64,000 bases of DNA, from contig OW804096.1 of assembly GCA_942159475.1 (NCBI GenBank), positions 113,992,194 through 114,056,193 of the forward strand. Direction: 5' to 3'. Position numbers and translations under genes: made by a program. The notes under the pieces are model-generated. The model was not told where the DNA came from, did not search any database, and was given only the letters and a program-made list of their open reading frames with translations. The stretch is from Sthenelais limicola (taxonomy: Eukaryota; Annelida; Polychaeta; Phyllodocida; Sigalionidae). This document shows positions 51,401 to 63,400 of the stretch, one piece after another (position 1 is the first letter of the stretch; the number at the start of each line of letters is the position of its first letter).

Positions 51401-54400
51401 CTCTCGGCCACTCTCACAGCAACCCAGGGCGGCCGGGACCGCCTAGTTCTGCCAAGAATATTTGAGTGATGCACAGTGGAAACCTTATGGCCATTTAGTC
51501 GATCTTGTCAAGACATGGATACCCTCGATAATCGGGTTATTTTGTTGTCATAGATAGGGTTGAACTGACCGATATATCTCAAACCAAGACACGACAAAGG
51601 CTTGATAACTGTTGAACAAAGATTCCTATGGGTTCCTTCTCCAGCTAAAAGCGTTTACATTAGGAGCCCTTACTTACTGAAAGCCCTATTATATTTTACT
51701 ATACCTGCAATGTGTATTGCGTGAGTTTGAGTTTGAGGTTAGACTGTTATATGGAATTATCTCAGATTTTATCCCCATTCGCCCCTACATTTATCCACTT
51801 TTCTCTCCCACTTCCTCTCAAGTTACTCAGAAGTCTAGATAAATGTTCTTTCTTCAATATACTTTCCTCTTCCATTAGCACTTAGCCCTCATACATCCAG
51901 ACCGTCTTTCTTTATTTACGTAATGTCATCATTCTGCACTATTCCACTCTCCTTATCCCATATGACAATATACAATTATTCTTGTTTCCAGCAAGTTTAT
52001 TGTTTGGGTATGACCCGCAGATGGAAGCTGGACGAGATGGAAAGATTAGGAGACCTACCTACCTTGGACATGGCCGGGCATATCACCAAATGCTCTACAC
52101 TCTACTGAATGAAGTATAACGTTTTCTTACATTCAATCTTAACTAGATTGGCAAGAAAAGCTTCAATTTGTATTCAGGTCTTGTATCTAATTTAGAAGAC
52201 CTGGGGATGTTCTCTCTCTATGCAATCTTGTGAGGAGATCAGCCATTGCTGCTCCCCCAAGAAATCATGGTCTGTAATCTTTATTCGAAGCGATATTTGC
52301 AAGATGGCAACATTAATAATCCTTCCCACAGAATCTCAGGAAGACAAAGAAATGGACAATATTTTGTTGTATCTATCATGCGGACAATTCCTAGCATAAA
52401 AACCATCGGAGCATAAATGTGATACCAATTTTGGGTAACAACTATATTTATCCGCATTTCCGCTTGATGCTATTTAATATATCAAATGCAATGAATTTTT
52501 CTACATTCCACAATCGAATTTTTTCTTCTAACTTTCGGCGGTGGTGGTTATGAGTAGTAAATTGCTTTTGACTAGCATTGATGTTTATAATTGTCTATTT
52601 GTCAAATGCTAATAAGTTGCATGGCCTATTTTTTTTTTATTTAACCAAGTGGATTTCAATTACGGAAATGTACAATGGAATAGGGACAGTATTGATCAGT
52701 GACTGTGTGTGTTGGGTATATGTATGGGTGTACGTATGCATAGTGTATGTATATGTATGTGTACATGTATTTTACACATGTATACATATACATATACATG
52801 TTATTTGGAAGTCATAGAGGAAGAACCATAAATATATTTAAGTTCCATTTATTTGTCAGATGGTTCTGGCGACATATACATATACATTTATGTATATGTA
52901 GCCCATTGCAATTCGATATGACGTTAGTCATAGTTGTGCATCTTGTTTTTTTTATTCAATTTCAGGTTGTTGTACAGCCTACTGATTGGCATCGTTGTAT
53001 GTCTACTCCCCAGGCTTGGATAGCATTTATGGAGCGATGCTATCATGCGTATCTCGAGGTTAGATAACTTTTATCCCCTGACTCAATCAATTTTTAATCA
53101 TGGAAATGGTCTTCTTTGTGCGATCTAAGATAATATATGGGATCTTTATTAGACACAGTCTATGGGATCTTTATTAGACACGAGTACGGTTGGTTAAAGT
53201 GTACTAGAAATAATTTGACAACTGGTATTACTGAGCATGAGTTTATCACTAGTTTGATCTTTACAAAGTCAAATGAACGCGTCGTTATAGTTTAGCGATA
53301 TTTATAGCGTCCCAAATCTGCTATTTTTCATATTAGGGTAGAAAAGCAGAGCTAGCTATGGCTTTTGATCAAGGGCAAGTCAACGATCCAGAAGAACATA
53401 ATCTACTTGTAGATACTGCCTGGCTTTGGTGAGTACCTATTTTAAAAATTTTCCTTGTGACCAATCAAGCATGATGAGAATGGAGCCTGATGTAGTCATT
53501 GTCCTCTTCAAAATACCGATCGAAATGCCGTAAATGTACTTCCCGGATCGCACATGATGTGGTTTTCTCAACCTCCGAGATCAAACAAGAGAGCCCCCAC
53601 CCCCTTATTAAAGTTGTTTCATGGCAGAATTTTAGGTTATTGTGAACACAAAAAGACCGCCAGTATTGTAAAAGAATGAGTACCCTGCTACGAGACTTTA
53701 AAAAAACGCATGAATGTGATGGATTAAAGAGGCACGGTATTCATGAATCCATGGGAGACCTAATGGTTACTCAAGAAAGAATTATACTTTTAAAGCGATG
53801 CAATCGTTTTCATAAGCTTCAAGTACTCCATCAACCATTGAGACATTGTCCTTGGAAATTAATGACCTTAGGAATGAATTAATCACTCAGTTGTCTCTGG
53901 CTGGCGCTGTTGAAGGCAGTCAGATAAGAGAAAACCAACACGATCTACGGAAACATGCGCCGTCTGCAGATGCCATATTTATTTCTCTCAATTTTCCGTT
54001 TCCAGGTGCCGTGACAAGATGACAGATTTGATAAAAAGTGCTTCGAGGTAGGCCATCCGGCGATCTTTTTAAGAGATTTTACAAATGAGTCAGGCGAGGT
54101 TTGAAGAATTGCACATTTATGCCCCTAATTAATGCTTAAAGTTAATAAAAGTAATTCTTACATCTGTAACCCTGAAAAAATATGTTATTATTCCAGAGGA
54201 GGTCCATCAGTACAAGCAAACTGTCTTCTTGCCCTTGCCGGACTTGCGGTAGCAACATCCAAGTATGCGAATGGAATCGATGAGAAGGTAGCTGCTGCAG
54301 CCAAGGAAGCGACTGAATATCTCAGTCACACACATTGGCTAAGCATAGTAACCAATACCATGATGTCAGTCCTCGATCCTAAATACAAGCCCACTGGCAG

Positions 54401-57400
54401 AATATTTGCCATGTGCCAACAGGTAATAATTTCATCCGCTGTTTTAAACAACAAATTTCCGAGTCTTATTACATTTGTATTTTACCCGTTGCATAATTTT
54501 GTCTCCGATATTAATACCTGGAATTCACTGCGATAAGGTTATGAGAACTAGTGGATTTGTTTGCTCAATTATGTTATCCGTTGGAGAAAAGAATGTACTC
54601 CCTTCAATATAACAAAGCGTCTTTTTGTGATGCTATCGGTATATGGAAGGAGAATGTCTGTATTCGTAATGGCACTATGCGCTTCGAATTGAAGTTCTAA
54701 TCTGAAGCTCTTATCACAATCTACATGCATTGAAAGGTCAATTATATATAATGATACAATGCTCAACAGTGCATTTCATACATTTGTAGTTGCGCGTTTT
54801 CATTTGCTTTAAAAGTTCTATAATGTAATTGAATCAATGCCAATTCAACTCCCGTCAATATTTTGTAGATTTGATGAATTAATATGAGATATTAAGATCA
54901 CAATGATGAATAATTTTAACTAAACCACAGTTTGGAGGACTCTTAAGAGCGATAATTGGACATAATGATATAAAAAATACTTTATTTCATTTCACAATAC
55001 CTACTGAGAAACTAAAATTAATTTTCTCAGAAAGTAAGAGATCTATTCCTATCATCAGATATAGTATAGTGTTTTGGGTAATATGTGATATACGAAGTAT
55101 TCTTCTCTCTTTTTAATAAGTTTTATTGACCGAAGTTTCACAGTGTGATATATCTCATTATATATTTTATATATTTATAAACAGATCGAAATGAAAACTC
55201 ATATCACTATCCTGATGATCGAGTCAATTTATATCATGAAAGAATTACTTTTGTAACTGTATTGAACACTGTTTAGAAATACTTTAATTTATAGAAATTA
55301 AGCAAGAATGTGGATATTTCTCTTTAACATAGCACCCTGGCCAGGCCCTCTCATCGGCGAGTGCATTAGCCAGGGGAGGGGTATGTATGGGTCTGCCCTT
55401 GCTGGTCCCCACTCTCATCACCCTTAACACAGACATCATACACGAGATGATTGAGAGCCTCGTCCAGCAGTTGCCAGGACAAGACAGAACTGAAGAAGAA
55501 TCATCCGCTTTACACTTTTTCTACGGCCTGGGCCTGGGCATGTTGCTTGCCCGGCTATTTGCTGAAAACTTCGCCGATGTTTCTGGATCCCAGGTGCCAG
55601 TAGCTAAATAGCTCTCCCTTTATGATCTTTCTAGAAGGCGTCGTCCAATCTTAGTGATTGTGTCGGGAATATTTCCATATTCAATCGACCAATCACCAGT
55701 ATTATTTAGTCATTTGATATAATGCTTCCCTGGTATAACTTTGTTTCAAAGCACGAAGGAGTATATATTATAATAGATAAAGGACCGTGTATATCGTATC
55801 TTTAAATCCCCCTAATCCCTTATTATTCTTAGGGCGAGGCATCGGTTTGGAAAGCTGTTTACGCCCTAGAGGAGGTTGGGTTTGGTGAACATGACAACAG
55901 GTAATTCCATGCGGTGCATTAGTTCCACAGATCCCTAATAACGTTGATATATGAGCATTGAAGGATGAGCATTTCAAACATAAAGTTAGCTCTGAATGTC
56001 TTGTTTTAAGTTGTTTCAATTTTGCGCACGTTCTTCATTGTGATTCATCTTTCCCTTGCGAGTCTATCTGTAAATATCGTTTTTTTTAAACTCCCACCCC
56101 AGACTAGGGAGTCTCATAGGTCTCTCTGTTTGCCTCCCCGCCTTGTGCAACGATGGGACGATTGAAACTCGCGTCCATATCAACAATCTGATGGAGAAGT
56201 TGACTGTAGCTATGAAATCTGTCGATCATAAGGATATAGCATATACTGTGAGTACATATTTACTCGAGAAACTGTTAAAGATAAACGTGTGAAAATGTTC
56301 AGCATATCTCGTCCTGGCACGAAAATGTGTATCTGGAGGAACTCAGCATGTGGGACTCTTATTATGAAGATGCTAAAAAATATCAGATCAACTAACGTAC
56401 ATTATATGCATACACTGCAGATAATTGTATTTAACCCCAAACAGCTTTTTAAATCCATTCTGTAGCGCAGCACACCGGCCTGTCCTTTTTGTAACGATAC
56501 AACTGAATTTTCTGTAATAAAATACGAAACATTAAATTTCATTTTTATCGAAGAATATTTTTATCTAAATACAAAAATCTTGGAACTTTTGACGTGAAGT
56601 TTGAAGCGGTAGGTAGTGGATATCAGGCTTAACGAAAGCTGTATTCAAACTGAATTTCTGTCCATGACTGTGTTGATCGGAAGTACAATACTTAATAGAA
56701 CCTGATTGCGAACACCATGAACCCTTTTCAGTCCTAGATAGGAAGCATCCTTTGAACATCTATTGCATTGTTACACATATAACTGGTTCCCTTTAAGTGT
56801 AATTAATACAGCAGTTAATTGAGTTTAATCATGTCTGATACATGACGCTTTTTCTTCCATCCATCTTCTCCTGCAGGGACTGTCTTTGTGTATGGCCACC
56901 CTAGCTGTGGGTGCCTACAGTTCAGGAATTGTGGGAGTGGAGGCTGTGAACCAAGTGATAGCGACAGTACACGACGCCCACTGTAATGATCTCAATGATG
57001 CCGGTCTGGCCATTGCTCTGGCCGGCATGTGCCATGGCCTACAGTTGGTAGGCCACCCCACCATCAACCAGCTGACCAGCAAGCTAGAGGCCACGTGGCT
57101 TTCCTGTGCCGAGCAAGAGGTGACCATATTCGCATAGTGATATTAATATATTTTTTGTGAAGAGATCAAGTTATTTAAAATTGTTATGCAAGTGATGACC
57201 AAAGCGGAGAATATTTGTAATACATACAGATTTTTTTTTAAATGAAAGAGTGGATTAATTCATATGTGAAATGGGTACTTACATATTTGTTTCAAAAGTG
57301 TCCAGAATATGGTATGGAAGTTGTCCATAAACATCATTCAAACAAAATGAGATCAGGGGTTGATTTTGATTATAAATTTCAACTGAATCGAACAGCCAAG

Positions 57401-60400
57401 CCGGAGGGCGTGTTATACCCGTGCAGATGCAACTTAAATATTTTATTTGCTAACAGTTTCATAATCTCATGTTACACAAATGTCCAAAACGGTAATATAA
57501 TCTTAGTAATAATAATCAACCTTACAATATCATCTAATTTTTAGGTCTTTAAGTTATTTGTTTGTTTTTAAATGTTTTATTCATCAAGCATTATGCACAT
57601 TTTTACACTTTATCTCAGTACATGATAATTTACATTATATTTAATTTTTATTTAATTTATTTAATCACTTTAACAGCTTTACATCGACTATCTAATTAGA
57701 GCAGTTTTAATAACTAGACCATTATAATAACTAGGCCTTGATCTTATACCACAGTACAACTCTATTACAAATATAACGACAAGTCATATACCTTACCAAC
57801 ATAAACATTGCGAAGGAAGATTTTTTTTGTATTTTTGCCTTCGAATTTGTAAAACTAATAATATCTGGTTTCCGCTGGCAAATACGATACAACTCCCAAT
57901 CGTCCCAAACATACCAGGGGGTGTCTTTCCCATCACAGATGATGTTTTTCTACTCTTTGTTTCCCTAGGACCTTCCACTGTTGCAAAAGCTGTGTGTCTT
58001 TCAAGGACTTCTATCCCTTGCCGGCGCGGATACCAATCACTTTTTGGTGAGACAAATATCATGTATGCATTATGTATAAATGATGAAAGGATCACTCACA
58101 TTAAGTGTCCTTTTAACAAAATTGAATAAATATTTCATCTTTATTTTAAATTACTTCTTTTGTTTTCCTCCTCTCTCGTCACTGTTATTGGCTTTTTCTT
58201 CTTCCTCTTGTTTCGTTTTGTTCTGTTTCCTGCAACCTAATTTTACATCGACATTTTGATCAATTTCCCTAGCTCCGAACTGAAGACACTGAAACGGGTT
58301 CAGCGCCTGTGAATGCGGTGGCTTCTCTGATGATTGACCTTCTCCAGGGCGGACAGGATTTAGCCATACAAACAGCTGCCTCCTGGAGACTTGGTCAGCT
58401 CTACCTAGTGGCGGGAAACAACTCCTCCAGTAATTCATCAGGTATGCAGTCCACACTCTATAACTACATAAGCGACACTAGTTCCCCTTTCCTTTGTCCC
58501 TCTCGCTTCCTATTGACACAGGACCATTTGTTTTAGAGCTCCAAATAAGATTCCCGGTGATAGATATTTTCGTCAACCCCAGCCAATTAATTCTTTTTGT
58601 TTTGTATGCCAACGTCTATAAATGTTTTAAAAGACTGTCTCAATTATTTACAGTTCCTAGCTCTTACAAATATCTGCCCGATACGAGCCTGCTGCGTCCA
58701 ATTGTAGACTGTTTAGTCGCTACTGGGAAGACAAGTAAGTAATCATAATTCATCATTCGAGACGAGATCTCTCATATCCAAATCAATTTGAGAAATGCGT
58801 TGCCATAATGGCTTTTATTATATGGCCATACTGTATGAGAGGTGCAATAACAATATTCAAATTGGTATCATATGAGTTCGAATTTGCTTTTCTTTTCTTT
58901 AAGGCGATTCAGGGTCAAAAGAAAAAGTTTATATTTGTATATCCTTCCACACTATACGGAATCTCGGCCGATACATTTTCGATTGCCTGCGCCTCGTTCC
59001 ATTCTCTCTATTAGCTCTTTGGGGGAGTTCTTGGTGAATAATACTTAGTAGTACATTGTATATATAGGTAAACTAATGAGTTGGTTAAAGAAGCGTGAAT
59101 ATCACACCAAGTTCTAAATGAGTAAAACCAACGATGTTAAAGGACATTTTTAAAGCCATTTTGTAGACGTTTACCCAAAGTACGGCCGGTGGTTCTAGTG
59201 GTCGGTTTGCAGATATTATATCACTCAGTGGGAGACAAACGCGACGTATCACGCTCTAGATACGTTGTTTGATATCAAATGTGTATCTATACAGGGTTAA
59301 CTGCTATTTTTAAAAAGCATTTTTGAGTCATAAAGTTGAATTTCGGCCATAAACTTGGTACAAAAACACATTGTTTACCATGACTACCATTCGTAACTCA
59401 ATAGTGACATACGAACTGTACATAACTCACTCTTGACATGAACATGAATAGTCTTCGTCTTACTTCTATAATAGTTGCACAGTAAAGCGATATAATGAAA
59501 AGGGATATTCATATTTTTAGTACCGAAGCTGATATTCGGCTACTTTGCATTGTGGGGAAATTTCTATTAGATTGATATACTTATACTTATTAGATTAATG
59601 CACTCGGTCAGACTGTCTCGTAAACTTTGAATCATCTCCATATTTTTAGATATTTTTTAAATCCATTCTGTAGCGCAGCACACATGCACGGACTTTCATT
59701 CTCACGTCTGTCCTTTTTGTAACGATACAACTGAATATTCTGTAATAAAATACGAAATATTAAATCTCATTGACAAATACTTTTTAGATACAAAAATTTG
59801 GGAACTTTTGGCGTGAGGTTTTAATCATCTCCTTATATTTTTTTGAGATTGTAAATCTTTTTAAAGAAGTGCCCTTGTCATTAAACGTTTTAAAGTTGCC
59901 AGTTTGTATAAAACAAAGTTGAGTTAAAAGTTTTAACTCCTGATGTTCTTGTAGATGCACAAATGGGTAGAAAATGTTATATAATCTTAAAACCGAATGC
60001 TTCCCTTAATATCTTTATGCGTATTCAGATTGTGAAAGTCTTTTTTACATGTACTACATGCCTATTATGAGAAGGCCAACTAATACAGTGTCGCTATGAA
60101 CTTATTAGATGACTTAAGTGCTCCTCAGCTTGAGGCTTTACTGAGAAGCCTCTGTTATGGACCAACGAGGCCTTTACCACCTGTGAATTGGACATCGATA
60201 CTCACTCCTATCTTAAGACAACCGCTAGGTATGTAAAGACAGCATTCAGACGCACCTTTATCGTTAAGATTTCGTCACTCTCCATAAATTGTGTGCCTTC
60301 TCTGGAAGGTTTTCAACTTTCCTACTCTTTTCTGAATATAAATTGGAAGCCGTTGCGAGTCTGAAATTGCATTATGCCTCCATTGCCCACCTTAATATGT

Positions 60401-63400
60401 TCTCCTTATGTGTTTTGCTTTCTAAAACGACAGAAGAAAATGTGACTGCGGTTTGTTTACGTCTGGCAGTGAAGCAAGCTGCTTCAAGCCCAAGTGCGTC
60501 CCTACTACTTGCCTCATGGATGCTGTCTCCCATGTGGAATAGTTTGAAAGTAATGTGTTTTATCCTCCTGTCTGTCCTAAACTCAACAACAAACAATATA
60601 TAAACGCTCTCTAGAAGCAATTTGTGCCGGTAATCTTGTAACATTTCCATCTTCAGAAAGAAAAACTATGTACGCGATTGTTTGAAAAAAGGCTGTCAGA
60701 AATGTATTAGTTCCGTTGTCAATAGACATCAAATATTTCCTGGCAGGAAAGGACCCTGCTATATCGTCATTTTGACTAGCGTTTCTATTCTAGTCAAACC
60801 ATATAGAATTCTTATAATCGTCTTTCAGGATTGCTCTTTTTACCCTTTCCATAACCTAATACCATTATTATCTTTCAGCGCGAGAGTAAACTGGTTATTT
60901 TAAACTCTCTCGATGTCATCATCAAATCTGTCCCCGCCGCAAAGCTTAGAGAATTCTTCAATACTGGATTGTACAACTTATACAAGGGCGACTGCCTTGA
61001 ACTCCAGATGGCTGGTCTTAAAGGCTTCTGCGCAGCTCTTAAGGTGCCAGACCCACCGCAGTCTGTAACTCTTGCAATGTACCAGGCACTAGAGAAGCTT
61101 TACCAGACATTGCCCCAGAAGGTAGGGCTTCATGTAATGTATTGCTACCCCGCTAGGGCCCCTATCCGACAGGCGTGAAATATAAATGGTATCATTAAGT
61201 TTATTAAATCCACACGGGGGCGTATGAGAAAGATTTAAGGAAGGGTTTATATATAAAAATAGATGCTCGTTTTTAATACTTTGACTAAGTCTTTGGCGCA
61301 GCAGACCTGATTTGCATGGAGACCTTTTATATGTTCCGTGTTCAACCAAAGGGCCTTCTTTCCCAACGAAATCAATAACCAGATTTAACGAGTTTGTGTT
61401 TGACTATCATATATATCTTAAAAAGTACCCGAGATATTTGCACCCGTGCCATAACCCGGAGTTCCGTTCAGTGAACAATTATACTGATATGATTTAAACT
61501 TCATTCGAAAATATTTGGGTCTCAAGTAAAATGTCATTATGTTTTAATGGGATTTTGGATTAATGGATGAAACATTATGCAGTGAGGTACCATTTTAATG
61601 GAAATTTGTAAAAAGTAATATGCAGGAAAACGAATTCGATGGCATTACCCTCCACTCCGCAATGAGAGCTCAAGAAAAAGAGCAGCTGGTTTCGAATCCC
61701 AACGCTAGCGATGTCGATCGTTTCCTAAAGTTGACCCTTTCACCAGCGGACAGTGTTGGTTCCATTACTCATGTAACATCAACTGTCGAGCTCATCGTAA
61801 CTAACTGTCGTACAATGCATGGATGCATGGTTACGTATACGCAGCTTGAAATCATAAGTACAGTAACTTTACATAATTATTCTAGATGTTGAGGAAGAAT
61901 TAACTATTGAAAGCATTGTCATTGCATTCTTTAATCCAGGTGTTCCATCTTCCATGCATGACACATGTCAGAGTATCTACCCTACTTCGTATACACTATA
62001 GTGAGATCCATCCTGTGGTTTAAAGTATAAAATAGCATTATGATGAATTCTGATAGTAGTAGCAGTTATCCATACTAAACAGAAAGTTCTAGTTAAATTC
62101 ATGAGTACTGTGATGGAACGAATTTGCTTTATTCATACCAGTGAATTTCTCTTTAGATGCACGGGATGCCATTGTTAATATGCCCAATTATGCGTGGAGG
62201 AAGCGGGGTGGGCGGGGACTCCCAGGCGCATTCTTTCATTCTGAGAAAGGGGACGAGGGTATGAGGTGGGGGAGATGCCCTTTGTGACTGTGGTGCCCCA
62301 TAATATTGCCCTCTTGAACTGAACACTCTAGAGAATTAAATTGTGTCCTGTAGTTTGGCGCCCCATTCCTTAACAGGGAAGGGAGAAGAGTGAAGTGGGA
62401 GGGGAACCCAGATGTTTTGGTCATTTAAGTGGCATTCAACGTCGGCTACCCGATCTCTTAATTGTATGTGGTAAAAAAAATATTGAAGCTAAAACAGGAG
62501 GAACTTTCCCCAAAATTGGGTCGAGGGAGGCGAGCCGACCTCATGGCCCAGCTGTTTTTTTATGAGGGGGTTAACTGATTAACAGGAACTAATGGCATTC
62601 CTTCTTTCACACGTCGACATCAGATAGAAATCACCGTTGTTTAATTATCCTGTCACAAACTATATAATTGAAACTCCGGTACACATCCACATGTCAGTCA
62701 GCCAGTCAGGGACATGTAATTTAATGAGTAATGGGGTTTCGGCATTGAAGAAACAAAGACCAGTCAATATCTGAATATACTCGTACGAGGACCATAAATC
62801 TATCACAAAAAGATCCCATGTACCAAATATGATCGGCATCCTGATTATAGAAAGATAAACCTGTTAATATTCCATCCCTGGCACAATGGTAGATCGATCT
62901 ACAAATTGCTATGACGGTATAGCAATAATTCATAGATGTTGTAGTTTGCAGTTAGTTATCTGCCATTGTTAACAGTCGATTTACTACCAATACAATTACC
63001 AAAATTACCAATGGTGGTGTATCTGCAATGTAAATTTGATGATCATCCACCTGAATCCATGATAAGAGGCTTCTGTTAGTGCGATTTGTTGTAATTATTG
63101 ATTAGGAATGAAGAGAATAGGCAGAGAAAGCTGAAATGTTGTTTTATATCAGAACGAGTAGATCTACCGGTACTTTGGGAAGGTCGTGGGCTAGGCATCC
63201 CTTCATCATTATGGTCAAAGTATTTCATTAAAAGCATTAACAACTACTTTTTTTTATATGAATAATAAAAGTAAGTACTGTATTTTCCCCATCTACGGAA
63301 TCTACGGTACATGCAGATTACACCAGGACAAACTCTTTACAACATGAATTTAGATGCAATTCTACATTAAAACCATATGTATTTTGCTATATGTTGGTGT

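Noticed and set aside
57242..57544. 100-codon open frame in a FOCAD intron
   Set aside because: No similarity to focadhesin or any family I know; exons 25 and 26 join in phase without it; sequence AT-rich like the intron.
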